Counted from the first letter of the stretch, positions 8,610 through 18,300 are shown. The stretch is 64,000 bases of DNA from Mycobacterium angelicum (GCF_002086155.1 NZ_MVHE01000014.1:1-64000); one strand, 5' to 3'. Numbers and translations: made by a program. The notes: generated by a model not told the origin, from the sequence alone.

Positions 8610-10071
8610 GTGGCGGCATCTTTCCGTTGCACACCACCGATTGCAACTCGACGTACTCGTCGAGACCCTCAGGTCCGAATTCACGCCCGATGCCCGAATG
8701 CTTGAAGCCGCCGAACGGGTTGCTGATGTCGAGTTGGTACATGTTGATGCCGTAAGTGCCGGCGCGCACGCGGCCGGCGATCTCGAGTCCGTGGGCGGTG
8801 TCGGCTGTCCACACCGAGCCGGCCAGACCGTACTCGCTGTCGTTGGCGATCCGGACGGCGTCGTCCTCGTCCTGATAGGTCAGCACCGTCAGGACGGGGC
8901 CGAAGATTTCCTCGCGGGCGATGCGCATCTCGTTGGTCGCGTCGGTGAACAGCGTGGGCTGCACATACCAGCCGCGCCGCGCTGGGCTCTCGTCACCACC
9001 GAGCACCAACCGGGCCCCTTCCTGCCGGCCCGAGCGGATGTAGTCCCATACGCGTTGCTGTTGTCGTTGTGCGACAAGAGGTCCGATGTCGGTTCGCTCG
9101 TCGGTGGGATCGCCGACGTGCAGACCCGACATCATGTCCGCCAGCGCCTCGACCACCTCGTCGTGGCGGCGTTGACTGACCAGGATGCGGGTTTGCGCCA
9201 CACACGCCTGGCCGTTGTTCATCAGGCCGGCCGTCTTCAAGCCGGCGACGGTTTTCGTCACGTCGGCATCGTCGAGGATGATCGCTGCCGACTTGCCGCC
9301 CAGTTCCAGGCTCACTCGCTTGAGTTGCTCGCCACACAGGGCCGCGATACGGCGTCCGGTTGCGCTGGATCCGGTGAACGCGACCTTGTCGACGCCGGGA
9401 TGGCGCACCAGCGCCTCGCCGACCGACGGTCCGCCGGTCACCACCGATACCACGCCCTCGGGCAGATCGAGTCCGTCGATCATTTCGGCCAACCACAAAG
9501 AGTCCAAAGGTGTTTCGGGTGCTGGCTTCACGACCACCGTACAGCCCGCGATGAGCGCCGGAAACAACTTGGGGATCAGCACACACTGGGGAACATTCCA
9601 CGGCACGATCGCCCCCACCACGCCCACCGGGCCGCGGCGCAGGTGCGCTTCACCCAGTACGCCCCGGCGACGTTCCACCCACGGAAAGTCACGAGCGGCC
9701 GCCAGCGCCAGATGCATCATCGACGCGGCCCCAGCCGCCTGGCCCAGCCTGCTGAAGCTGCGAGGCGAACCCATCTCCGCGGTGATCAGATCGGCCATCT
9801 CGTCGAGATGGCCGCCGTAAACGGCTGCCAATACTTCGAGCTTGCGCATCCGCTCCGCGACTTCCAACCTCGGCCAGGGACCGTGGTCGAAGGCCCCACG
9901 CGCGGCGACAACGGCGGCGTCGACGTCTTCGGGGCTGGCGGCGGGGACGTGACCGATCGGTTCTTCGGAGTGCGGGGAGATGACGCTGAGTCGTTTTCGC
10001 GTAGCGGGTTTGCGCCAGCGTCCACCGATGAACAGTTCGTCGTAGCAAAGGTGGTCAGGATCGTGCGTCAC
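8581..10071 (-). CDS. Aldehyde dehydrogenase, NAD(P)-dependent
   Basis: The 496-residue enzyme shows the ALDH family features: the nucleotide-binding region (GAIVPWNVPQ, FTGSSATG), the catalytic Glu in LELGGKSA, the nucleophilic Cys in NNGQACVAQTR, and EEIFGPVLTV near the C-terminus. It oxidises an aldehyde to the acid, likely an intermediate of the same cluster. The GTG start at 10071 (then THDPDHLCYDELFIGG) is chosen because an upstream extension is low-complexity and would cross the divergent promoter. It is divergent from the gene at 10128 with only 56 bases between, and convergent with the hydratase gene, overlapping it by 29 bases. Confidence 0.93.
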   Translation of the reverse strand: MTHDPDHLCYDELFIGGRWRKPATRKRLSVISPHSEEPIGHVPAASPEDVDAAVVAARGAFDHGPWPRLEVAERMRKLEVLAAVYGGHLDEMADLITAEMGSPRSFSRLGQAAGAASMMHLALAAARDFPWVERRRGVLGEAHLRRGPVGVVGAIVPWNVPQCVLIPKLFPALIAGCTVVVKPAPETPLDSLWLAEMIDGLDLPEGVVSVVTGGPSVGEALVRHPGVDKVAFTGSSATGRRIAALCGEQLKRVSLELGGKSAAIILDDADVTKTVAGLKTAGLMNNGQACVAQTRILVSQRRHDEVVEALADMMSGLHVGDPTDERTDIGPLVAQRQQQRVWDYIRSGRQEGARLVLGGDESPARRGWYVQPTLFTDATNEMRIAREEIFGPVLTVLTYQDEDDAVRIANDSEYGLAGSVWTADTAHGLEIAGRVRAGTYGINMYQLDISNPFGGFKHSGIGREFGPEGLDEYVELQSVVCNGKMPPLNGIQETAG

Positions 10072-10080
10072 GACCGCAAC

Positions 10081-10103
10081 TTTACTATTGGCGCTAACAT
10101 AGC
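10081..10103. promoter_or_regulatory. Candidate operator in the divergent ALDH / CrtC-like promoter
   Basis: The 56-base divergent gap holds TTTACTATT (10081-10089), identical on the opposite strand to 4431-4439. It also holds the palindrome GCTA-ACA-TAGC (10093-10103). Both genes could be controlled from one site. The regulator is not identified. Confidence 0.45.
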
Positions 10104-10127
10104 AAAAATGCAAAGCCGGGCTGTGGC

Positions 10128-11474
10128 ATGAACGACGACTGGCGCCGATATCCCTTTCAATTGGTACCCGGGGACGATTGGCTGGAGTTCCCCGCAGCCG
10201 AGGGCGACCACCCCGACCAGGAATCCGACACATGGTTCCTCGCGGGCCAGCTCGACGCGCCAGACACCGCCCGCTCGTTCGCATTCCTGACCATCTTCAA
10301 CAAGAACCGGCCCGGCGGTTCGGTCGTCGCCGACTTCTACACGCTGGCGTTGTTCGATCTGGATACCGGCGAATACGGCACCTATACGGACTACGACATG
10401 CCACCGGCCAGCATGGAACCCGGAGCCAAGCCCAAGCTTTCGGCCGCCGCCGGGCATCTGGATCTGCGATACCGCTGCGACGCCGGCACCGCGTCATGGG
10501 TTACCCGTCGCGACGGCGACGGCGAACTACTGCCGTACAGCTACGGCGTCAGCCTGGCCGGCACGGACCAGGCCGGCCGCCCCATGCGGCTCGACCTGGA
10601 CGTGACGCCCACCCGCGCCCCCACACCGGTGGGCGCCTCAACCTACAACGGCAAGATCGTCTGCTTCGGCCAGCCCGACACCTACTCCTACTTCCAGACC
10701 GGGATGACGATGACCGGAACGCTGCGCTGGGGAGACCTCATCGTTCAGGTGTCCGGCGCCGCAGGTCACGTCGACCGGCAGTGGTTTCCGCTGTACGCCG
10801 GGGGCGGAACCGGGGAACCACCACGGACCAGGTCGCATGAATGGCGCACGATCAATTTCGACAACGGCGTCGACATGAGCATCTGGCGCCAATTCGACCG
10901 CAGAAACCGCAATGCCCTGCAACCGTTTACCGGAGTGACGGCCAGTTATCCCGACCCGTCCCAGGCGCCGGAGTGCACCGAGGACTTCCAGATCACGATC
11001 GAGAGCTACGTGCGGTGGCCCGACGAAATCCAGCCGTTGATTCGTCCGCCCGCGCCGGCCAGCTACCTGCCAGACCGCCATCGAATCATCTGTGCCGCTT
11101 TGGGTTTGGACATCGTCGGTGAGCCGCTGGTACCCGCTCCCGCACACGGCCTGCCGATCGAATACATGGAAGGTCCTTATCGATACCACGGAACGCTTGC
11201 GGGTCAGCCGGTGAGTGCCTTCGCTTTCAACGAGCGTTCGCTTGCGCTGTACCGGGACTGGGAACTCGTGGAGGTCTTGACCACCACCATTGCCAACGCC
11301 GAACCGGCCGACCCAGACCTGCACAAGATGGTGGATCAGCTTGTCCCGCTGGTGAACTCGGGCCAGTACGTCGAGGCGAAAGAACTGCTGACGCGGGCGC
11401 GGCGCGGCCGTGACGACAAGATCGACGCCATTATCGACGATCTGATCGCGGCGCTATCGCCTGCTCCCACGTGA
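10128..11474 (+). CDS. CrtC / lipocalin-like protein (AttH-type fold)
   Basis: The 448-residue protein resembles the two-lobe lipocalin-like hydroxyneurosporene synthase (CrtC)/AttH group. Supporting segments are FAFLTIFNKNRPGGS, a tyrosine-rich strand (TGEYGTYTDYDMPP), YNGKIVCFGQPDTYSYFQTG, and GAAGHVDRQWFPLY followed by WRTINFDNGVDMSIW. Members hydrate isoprenoid double bonds or bind hydrophobic ligands. No signal peptide is apparent. The gene shares a short promoter region with the aldehyde dehydrogenase and overlaps the 3' end of the convergent second Rieske gene by 44 bases. The assignment rests on overall pattern, so function is tentative; an isoprenoid substrate for the cluster would fit. 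Confidence 0.6.
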   Translation: MNDDWRRYPFQLVPGDDWLEFPAAEGDHPDQESDTWFLAGQLDAPDTARSFAFLTIFNKNRPGGSVVADFYTLALFDLDTGEYGTYTDYDMPPASMEPGAKPKLSAAAGHLDLRYRCDAGTASWVTRRDGDGELLPYSYGVSLAGTDQAGRPMRLDLDVTPTRAPTPVGASTYNGKIVCFGQPDTYSYFQTGMTMTGTLRWGDLIVQVSGAAGHVDRQWFPLYAGGGTGEPPRTRSHEWRTINFDNGVDMSIWRQFDRRNRNALQPFTGVTASYPDPSQAPECTEDFQITIESYVRWPDEIQPLIRPPAPASYLPDRHRIICAALGLDIVGEPLVPAPAHGLPIEYMEGPYRYHGTLAGQPVSAFAFNERSLALYRDWELVEVLTTTIANAEPADPDLHKMVDQLVPLVNSGQYVEAKELLTRARRGRDDKIDAIIDDLIAALSPAPT

Positions 11475-12582
11475 TATGTCGATGTTGCAGCCCTGGTTCG
11501 TTGCGGCCGAACACAAGCCGGTCCCGGGCTCCGGATTCGAGGTTGGCCTGCAGCCCCTCGACCAGCCGGTAGTCCTCGTCGCGCACCGTGGCATGCGCGT
11601 ACTCGAAGACGGCTTGCGCACCGGCGGCCACCGATTCGTCGGAGAGGTCCAACGGCGTCGAATTCTGATGCACCGTAACGGATCTGCCCGGGCGATCACC
11701 GGGGTAGACCCGGAACAGCTCGCCATTGGCAATCGTCACCGACAGCACGATGTTGGGGAACAGCGCGTAGATCACCACCATGTTCTGGAAAGGATCCCAC
11801 TGGTCCTCGGAAGCGTTGTCCAAGTCCAGGATCGCGTTGAGCGGGAAGATCAACCGGTGATGCGGCCCGTACGAGTCGAATACCGTGCAGTTGCTGCGCG
11901 CGATGGTGGCAAAGGTTTGCCGGTGCACGGTCGCGAAGTGGTAGTTCTCGGCGAACGTGTCGACGGCGAGCTTCCAGTTGATGGGGGAGTCGAGTACCTT
12001 CTCGCCCAACGGAGACCACCGGCCGATGCCCCACGAGTCCAGTTCGTCGGCAAGTTCTCCCAGGTGCGCCGCGACGTCCAGGTCGGTACCGGGAGTCATT
12101 GCCACCCAAAGGAATCCGGCGAACTCGACGGCCGGAAGTTCGGTCAGGCTGTCGGACTTCAGCGCCACGTCGGGAAAGCCCTCGCGGCCCGGCAGACCGA
12201 CCAGGCGCCCGGTGTTGTCGTACGTCCAGGCGTGATACGGGCAGGTGAAGCGCTTGGCGGTGCCGCAACCCGTGACCACCTGCGACTGCCGGTGCAGGCA
12301 GACATTGTCGAAAGCCCGAACCGTTTCATCGGATGTCCGGGTCAGCAGGATGGATCGGCCCATCACCGTCTTGGTGCAATAGCTGCCGGGACCGGGAAGT
12401 TCCGAGACGTAGCCGACCAGTTGCGGACTGGACAACACCATGGCTCGGTCGAGGTCGTGGCGTTCCACGGAGGTGTACTCACGGGCGGGAACGGTGTACT
12501 GCTGGGCGGCAAGGTCGGTGGTTTTATCGCGCGCCAGCTTCAGTGCCCGTCGGGTGAGGTCGATGAGCTGATCGTGATCCAT
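11431..12582 (-). CDS. Rieske aromatic ring-hydroxylating oxygenase alpha subunit
   Basis: The 383-residue protein has the alpha-subunit architecture: the Rieske motif C95-x-H97 ... C114-x2-H117 (CLHRQS, CPYHAWTYD) and the catalytic iron motif in DTFAENYHFATVH, with two histidines. It differs from the KshA-like enzyme at 4470 and belongs to the ring-hydroxylating dioxygenase alpha group. No beta subunit is nearby. It needs electrons from a ferredoxin, perhaps the one at 4201. The gene is leftward, with its promoter in the 78-base gap to the XRE gene, where an inverted repeat lies. Its 3' end overlaps the convergent lipocalin-like gene. Confidence 0.9.
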   Translation of the reverse strand: MDHDQLIDLTRRALKLARDKTTDLAAQQYTVPAREYTSVERHDLDRAMVLSSPQLVGYVSELPGPGSYCTKTVMGRSILLTRTSDETVRAFDNVCLHRQSQVVTGCGTAKRFTCPYHAWTYDNTGRLVGLPGREGFPDVALKSDSLTELPAVEFAGFLWVAMTPGTDLDVAAHLGELADELDSWGIGRWSPLGEKVLDSPINWKLAVDTFAENYHFATVHRQTFATIARSNCTVFDSYGPHHRLIFPLNAILDLDNASEDQWDPFQNMVVIYALFPNIVLSVTIANGELFRVYPGDRPGRSVTVHQNSTPLDLSDESVAAGAQAVFEYAHATVRDEDYRLVEGLQANLESGARDRLVFGRNEPGLQHRHITWEQAIAPRSDRR

Positions 12583-12616
12583 GCGAACCCCCGTTGCAGT
12601 GAGCGCTCACCGTAAC

Positions 12617-12634
12617 TTCACTAACTTTATAGTG
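12617..12634. promoter_or_regulatory. Inverted repeat in the promoter of the second Rieske gene
   Basis: CACTA and TAGTG flank six bases (12619-12634), inside TTCACTAAC..., which resembles the TTTACTATT elements at 4431 and 10081. It sits 37-52 bases upstream of the leftward start at 12582, a reasonable operator position. Confidence 0.45.
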
Positions 12635-12660
12635 ACAGCAAGAATAAGGCCAACGTGGCT

Positions 12661-13497
12661 CTAGCCCGAGCCGAGGAAGCGCAGCAGCTGCGGGTACTGC
12701 TCGGCGATCATCCGCAGACGCTGGGTGCCGTCGAGACGATGCAGGTAGGCGGAGGTGGATTCGTCGGCCGGGAAGAACGACTCGATGGCAAGGCTTTCCA
12801 CGGAAATGTCCAACGGACTGCCAAAGGTGGCGATGGTGCTGACGAACCGTAGCTCGGTGCCGTCGAGGGCGGCGAGATGAAACGGGACATAGAGCTCGCC
12901 GGCCTGCTCGCCGCGGTCGACTCTCCCGGGCGCCGGATAGCCCGCCAGTTCTTCGTAGAGCCGGCGGACGTCGGGTGCCGCGGTGACGTCGGCGTGCCGG
13001 CGAACCCGGCGCAGGATGGACGCGTGTACCTCGGCGAAGTTCAGTAGCCGCCGTGACAAGCCGCGCGGGTGCAGACACAATCTCATGACGTTGATCGGCG
13101 GTCGCAGCAGCTCGGAGTCCAGCCCTTCGGCGAGCAGGGTGCAACCGACGTTCCCGGCGACGAGGTTCCAGCACGCATCGGTGACGACGGCCGGATATGG
13201 GGCATGGCCGGCCAGCACCGAGTCGATGGCCGCCTTCACCGGCCGCATCGGCTCGGTGTCTAACGTATGTTCACCGAAAACGGGCGCATAGCCGCCGTCG
13301 AGCAGCAGCCGGTTGCGGGCGTCGAGTGGCAGATCCAGTTGCTCGCCGATTCGTAGCAACAATGCGCGGCTGGCGTTGGCCCGACCGGTCTCGACGAAAC
13401 TGAGGTGGCGCGGCGAGACGCCGATCTGATGCGCGAGTTCCATTTGGCTCAAACGCCGACGAGTGCGCCACTCGCGCACCGCAATACCCGCGGACAT
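12661..13497 (-). CDS. XRE-family regulator with MmyB-like ligand-binding domain
   Basis: The 278-residue protein begins with a helix-turn-helix (VREWRTRRRLSQMELAHQIG, then SPRHLSFVETGRANASR, about residues 5-50). A MmyB-like C-terminal domain follows (NVMRLCLHPRG, NFAEVHASILRRVRRHADV, LRFVSTIATFGSPLDISVESLAIESFFPAD). In this family the C-terminal half binds a fatty-acid-like ligand and the N-terminal half binds DNA. The ATG at 13497 is used because the longer upstream frame is uncharacteristic and crosses the divergent promoter. It could control the divergent membrane protein gene or the neighbouring Rieske gene; the target is not known. Confidence 0.88.
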   Translation of the reverse strand: MSAGIAVREWRTRRRLSQMELAHQIGVSPRHLSFVETGRANASRALLLRIGEQLDLPLDARNRLLLDGGYAPVFGEHTLDTEPMRPVKAAIDSVLAGHAPYPAVVTDACWNLVAGNVGCTLLAEGLDSELLRPPINVMRLCLHPRGLSRRLLNFAEVHASILRRVRRHADVTAAPDVRRLYEELAGYPAPGRVDRGEQAGELYVPFHLAALDGTELRFVSTIATFGSPLDISVESLAIESFFPADESTSAYLHRLDGTQRLRMIAEQYPQLLRFLGSG

Positions 13498-13554
13498 CTT
13501 TGTGAACCTAACGCCATTACGCGGCCGGAAACCACTACCTCGAAGGTAATCGAC

Positions 13555-14019
13555 ATGATTATGTGGACGGCCAAGACTGACCACATGAGCACAACACCGA
13601 TCACCACGCCGGCCTTGCCGCCGCAACCCAGGGTGCTGCGCCGCGCCTTTGCCGCCGCGGCGGTTGGCCGGATACTGTTGGGCGCCAGTGCATTTGCGTC
13701 TCCTCGTTCCCAAACCCGGATGAACGGCGTGCCAGACCAGCTGCTGTCCACCGAAACCAAGTACTTGATCCGCATATTCGGGGCCCGCGCCCTGGCCCTT
13801 GGCATCGGTTATCTCGGCAGCGACGAACCCAACCGGCGGCGTTGGCAATACCTCGGTCTCATGGTCGACACGCTGGACAACCTCAACGCCGCGATGGAAT
13901 TGAAAAACCTCGAGCGCGGCGATCCCCGGGTCCGCTCACTGCTGAGCCTCGTCGTCGTGACCGGCCCGTACGCGATGCTGGGGGCGGTGGGCGCCATACA
14001 GCGCCACTGGGTCCGCTGA
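13555..14019 (+). CDS. Small membrane protein of unknown function
   Basis: The product is about 154 residues with three or four hydrophobic stretches: RAFAAAAVGRILLGASAFA, FGARALALGIGYLG and LLSLVVVTGPYAMLGAVGAI. It therefore probably lies in the membrane. GAAGG lies 8 bases before the ATG at 13555; ATGs at 13561 and 13585 are alternatives, the last giving MSTTPITTPALPP. It is divergent from the XRE regulator with 57 bases between, which suggests that the regulator controls it. No family was recognised. Confidence 0.65.
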   Translation: MIMWTAKTDHMSTTPITTPALPPQPRVLRRAFAAAAVGRILLGASAFASPRSQTRMNGVPDQLLSTETKYLIRIFGARALALGIGYLGSDEPNRRRWQYLGLMVDTLDNLNAAMELKNLERGDPRVRSLLSLVVVTGPYAMLGAVGAIQRHWVR

Positions 14020-14098
14020 CGAAGTTGTAGCAATGTGATGCACATGTGACTGCTGGTGTCAATGTGTCAAAAGGGGTTTTTGTCGTACTCTGTGGCAT

Positions 14099-14818
14099 GT
14101 GCCGGTATCGCGACGTGACGTGCTCAAATTCGCGGCCGCAACTCCGGGTCTGTTGGGTCTCGGAGTAGCGGCGGCGTCGCTGCAAGCGCCGCCGGCGTCG
14201 GCCTCGCTGGGCACCCTGCTGGACTATGCGGCCGGCGTCATCCCCGCCAGCCAGATCAGAGCGGCCGGCGCCGTTGGGGCGATCCGGTATGTCTCTGACC
14301 GGCGGCCCGGCGGCGCGTGGATGCTCGGCAAGCCGATTCAACTGACCGAGGCCCGTGACCTCAGCGGTGGCGGGCTGAAGATCGTGTCCTGTTATCAGTA
14401 CGGAAAGGGCAGTACGTCGGACTGGCTGGGCGGTGGCGCAGCGGGGCTGCAGCATGCCAAGCGCGGAGCGGAGTTGCACGCCGCCGCAGGCGGGCCGGCC
14501 AGTGCCCCGATCTATGCCTCGATCGACGACAATCCGTCATTGGACCAGTACAAGACGCAGATCGTGCCCTACCTACAGTCCTGGGAGTCGGTGATCGGAC
14601 ACCAGCGCACCGGCGTGTACGCCAACTCGAAGACGATCGATTGGGCGATCAAGGACGGCCTGGGTGCCTATTTCTGGCAACACAACTGGGGTTCACCCAA
14701 GGGCTACACCCACCCGGCTGCCCATCTGCACCAAGTTGAGATTGACAAGCGTCAGGTCGGCGGGGTGGGGGTCGATATCAACGAAATATTGAAGCCTCAG
14801 TTCGGCCAGTGGGCATAA
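14099..14818 (+). CDS. Tat-exported DUF1906 glycoside hydrolase-like protein (Rv2525c homologue)
   Basis: The 239-residue protein begins with a twin-arginine signal (SRRDVLKFAAATPG, then a hydrophobic stretch and ASA). The mature part is the DUF1906 fold, a TIM-barrel related to glycoside hydrolases: LLDYAAGVIPASQI, GAIRYVSDRRPGGAW, APIYASIDDNPS, RTGVYANSKTIDW, YFWQHNWGS. The likely catalytic acid lies in SIDDN. In M. tuberculosis the homologue Rv2525c sits directly upstream of fas, is Tat-secreted and affects the cell envelope. The start is GTG at 14099. The gene is followed by a long fas upstream region. Confidence 0.9.
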   Translation: MPVSRRDVLKFAAATPGLLGLGVAAASLQAPPASASLGTLLDYAAGVIPASQIRAAGAVGAIRYVSDRRPGGAWMLGKPIQLTEARDLSGGGLKIVSCYQYGKGSTSDWLGGGAAGLQHAKRGAELHAAAGGPASAPIYASIDDNPSLDQYKTQIVPYLQSWESVIGHQRTGVYANSKTIDWAIKDGLGAYFWQHNWGSPKGYTHPAAHLHQVEIDKRQVGGVGVDINEILKPQFGQWA

Positions 14819-15339
14819 AGTTACGCATCAGTAAGTTCTGTCGCCCGACCTCCAGCAAACACTCGTTCGCTCGCTCAACGGCGTCGCCCGCCTCGGCGGA
14901 ACCGAGATCCTTCTCACAGCGCGACGTCGCGCGGCCCCCGAAGCGCGGATTTTTAACATAACGATTTGGTAACAATACTGCTTTGAACAGCGCTGTTATA
15001 GCTACTCGACCGTAACCACCTACATGCAGGACGTTTGTTCGGCAGAGCCGCGCCGCTGATTCAGCGTGGTGTTACCCGCGACACGGTTACCCGCGCGTAG
15101 AACTCGCCAGTAACCGATCGGCGTAAAAAAAGTGGACCATTCCTTATGACACTCTTATGAGGGCCGCTGCAGTTCCGGGCGCCGCTCGACCCACGAGCCG
15201 GCCCCTGACAACACACCGGTTAGTCGATTTTGGACTGCGATTCGATGCGGAATCGATGACGCCCCCGGCACGGGTGTCCTGGGACCGGCCGAACGAACCG
15301 ATACGTAGACGCATATAGAGGCATACAGGAGATAAAGAC
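14819..15339 (+). promoter_or_regulatory. fas upstream regulatory region
   Basis: These 521 bases hold no convincing gene. They contain a perfect 12-base palindrome AACAGCGCTGTT (14986-14997) and a direct repeat GTTACCCGCG (15071-15080 and 15086-15095, 15-base period). Related GTAACC elements lie at 15012-15017 and 15110-15115. AGGAG lies 9 bases before the fas GTG. In M. tuberculosis the fas promoter is activated by the TetR-type FasR through inverted repeats; assigning this palindrome to FasR is inference. Confidence 0.55.
14888..14899 (+). terminator. Possible weak hairpin after the DUF1906 gene
   Basis: CCGCC-TC-GGCGG can fold about 70 bases after the stop. There is no T-run, so intrinsic termination is uncertain. 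Confidence 0.2.
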
Positions 15340-18300
15340 GTGACGATCCACGAGCACGACCGGGTGTCCGCTGACCGCGAAGAAAACGGGCCGCAAAGCA
15401 CCCATGCTCTGGTCGATCGTCTGACGGCCGGTGAGCCCTATGCTGTCGCCTTCGGCGGCCAGGGCAGCGCGTGGTTGGAGACCCTCGAAGAACTTGTGTC
15501 GTCGGCCGGGATCGAATCCGAACTGGCCACGCTGGTCGGTGAGGTGGAGCTGCTGCTGGAGCCGGTCGCCAAGGAGCTGGTCGTCGTTCGTCCGATCGGC
15601 TTCGAGCCGTTGCAGTGGGTGCGTTCGCTGGCCGCCGAAGATACGGTGCCGTCGGAAAAGCACCTCACCTCGGCCGCGGTGTCACTGCCGGGCGTGCTGC
15701 TCACCCAGATCGCGGCGGTGCGTGCGCTGGCTCGGCAGGGCATGGACCTCATCGCCACCCCGCCGGTAGCCCTGGTGGGGCACTCGCAGGGCGTGTTGGC
15801 GGTTGAGGCGCTCAAGGCCCGCGGTGACCGTGACGTCGAGCTGTTGGCGTTGGGCCAGCTGATCGGTGCCGCGGGGACGCTGGTGGCGCGCAGGCGGGGG
15901 ATCTCGGTGCTCGGTGATCGGCCGCCGATGGTTTCGGTCACCAACGCCGATCCGGAGCGCATCGGGCGCCTACTGGACGAGTTCGCGCAGGACGTCCGCA
16001 CGGTGTTGCCACCGGTGCTGTCCATCCGCAACGGCCGGCGTTCGGTGGTCATCACGGGAACCCCCGAACAGCTGTCCCGCTTCGAGCTGTACTGCCGGCA
16101 GATTTCGGAGAAGGAAGAAGCCGACCGCAAGAACAAGATCCGGGGCGGTGACGTCTTCGCGCCGGTTTTCGACCCCGTCCGCACGGAGGTGGGTTTCCAC
16201 ACCCCGCGGCTGGCCGACGGCATCGACATCGTCGGCGGCTGGGCTGAGAAGGTCGGACTCGACGTCAAGCTGGCGCGCGGACTGGCCGACGCCATCCTGG
16301 TGCAGAAGGTCGACTGGGTCGAAGAGGTGACCCGGGTCCACGAGACCGGGGCACGCTGGATTCTCGACCTGGGCCCCGGCGACATTTTGACCCGGCTGAC
16401 GGCTCCGGTGATTCGTGGCCTGGGCATCGGCATCGTGCCGGCGGCGACCCGCGGCGGTCAGCGCAACCTCTTCACCGTCGGAGCCACCCCCGAGGTCGCC
16501 CGGCCCTGGTCGAGTTATGCACCGACCGTCGTCCGGCTGCCCGACGGCCGCGTCAAGCTCTCGACGAAGTTCACCCGGCTGACCGGCCGCTCGCCCATTC
16601 TGCTGGCAGGCATGACACCCACCACCGTCGACGCCAAGATCGTTGCCGCCGCGGCCAACGCCGGACACTGGGCGGAGTTGGCCGGTGGTGGGCAGGTCAC
16701 CGAGGAGATCTTCGCCAACCGCATCGACGAGCTGTCCGGACTGCTCGAGCCCGGCCGCACCTATCAGTTCAATGCGCTGTTCCTGGACCCCTACCTGTGG
16801 AAGCTCCAGGTCGGCGGCAAGCGTCTGGTGCAAAAGGCCCGCCAGTCCGGCGCGGCGATCGACGGCGTGGTGGTCAGCGCCGGCATTCCGGATCTGGAAG
16901 AAGCTGTCGATCTGATCGATGAGCTCAACGACATCGGCATCAGCCACGTGGTGTTCAAGCCTGGAACGATCGAGCAGATCCGTTCAGTGATCCGCATCGC
17001 GACCGAGGTGTCCACCAAGCCGGTGATCGTGCACGTCGAGGGCGGGCGTGCCGGCGGCCACCACTCCTGGGAAGACCTCGACGACCTGCTGCTGGCGACC
17101 TACTCGGAGTTGCGGTCGCGGGCCAACATCACCGTGTGCGTCGGCGGCGGTATCGGTACGCCGGAGCGGGCGGCCGAATACCTGTCCGGCCGTTGGGCGC
17201 AGGCATACGGCTTCCCGTTGATGCCGATCGACGGCATCCTGGTCGGCACCGCCGCGATGGCGACGTTGGAGTCCACCACGTCGCCGTCGGTCAAGCGGAT
17301 GCTGGTCGAAACCCAGGGCACCGACCACTGGATCAGCGCCGGAAAAGCCCAGGGCGGCATGGCTTCCAGCCGCAGCCAGCTCGGTGCCGACATTCACGAG
17401 ATCGACAACAGCGCCTCACGTTGCGGCCGGTTGCTCGACGAGGTCGCCGGCGACGCCGATGCGGTTGCCGAGCGGCGCGACGAGATCATCGCGGCCATGG
17501 CTAACACCGCCAAGCCGTACTTCGGTGATGCCGCGGAGATGACCTACTTGCAATGGCTGCAGCGCTACGTCGAATTGGCCATCGGAGAAGGCAACTCGAC
17601 CGCCGACACCGCCGCGCCGGGCAGCCCGTGGCTGGCCGACACCTGGCGTGACCGCTTCGAGGAGATGCTGAAGCGTGCCGAAGCACGTTTGCACCCAAAG
17701 GATTTCGGCCCCATCGACACGCTGTTCGACGAGGCAGCGTTACTGGAGAACCCCTCCACGGCGATCGACCTGCTGCTGCAGCGCTACCCCGACGCCGAAA
17801 CCGTGCAACTGCACCCCGCGGATGTGCCGTTCTTCGTGACGCTGTGCAAGACGTTGGGCAAGCCGGTCAACTTCGTGCCCGTCATCGACAAGGATGTCCG
17901 GCGCTGGTGGCGCAGCGACTCGCTGTGGCAGGCGCACGACGCGCGTTACGACGCCGACCAGGTGTGCATCATTCCCGGCACCGCTGCGGTTGCTGGCATC
18001 ACCCGAATGGACGAGCCGGTCGGCGAATTGCTGGACCGCTTCGAACAAGCCGCCATAGACGAGGTGGTCGAAGTTCTCGGCGCCGGATCCGAGCCGCGGG
18101 AGGTAACCTCGCGCCGACTCGGCCGACCCGACGTCACCGGACCGTTGGCCGTCGTGCTGGACGCCCCAGATGTGCTGTGGGCGGGGCGCACCGCCATCAA
18201 CCCGGTGCACCGCATCGCGGACCCGGTCGACTGGCTGGTCAATGATGAACCCCAAAGTTCCCGGGCCACACACTCATCCACCGGTGCGCGACTGCAACTC

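Noticed and set aside
8641..10131. Long plus-strand open frame opposite the aldehyde dehydrogenase gene
   Set aside because: Its composition is that of a GC-rich antisense shadow, without motifs or ribosome-binding site, while the opposite strand has full ALDH motifs.
4393..12660. KstR or KstR2 operators controlling the catabolic cluster
   Set aside because: The known consensus sites for the cholesterol regulators were not found by eye in the promoter gaps; different AT-rich elements are present.
14778..14975. Minus-strand 65-codon frame after the DUF1906 gene
   Set aside because: No ribosome-binding site or similarity recognised; overlaps the 3' end of a well-supported gene.
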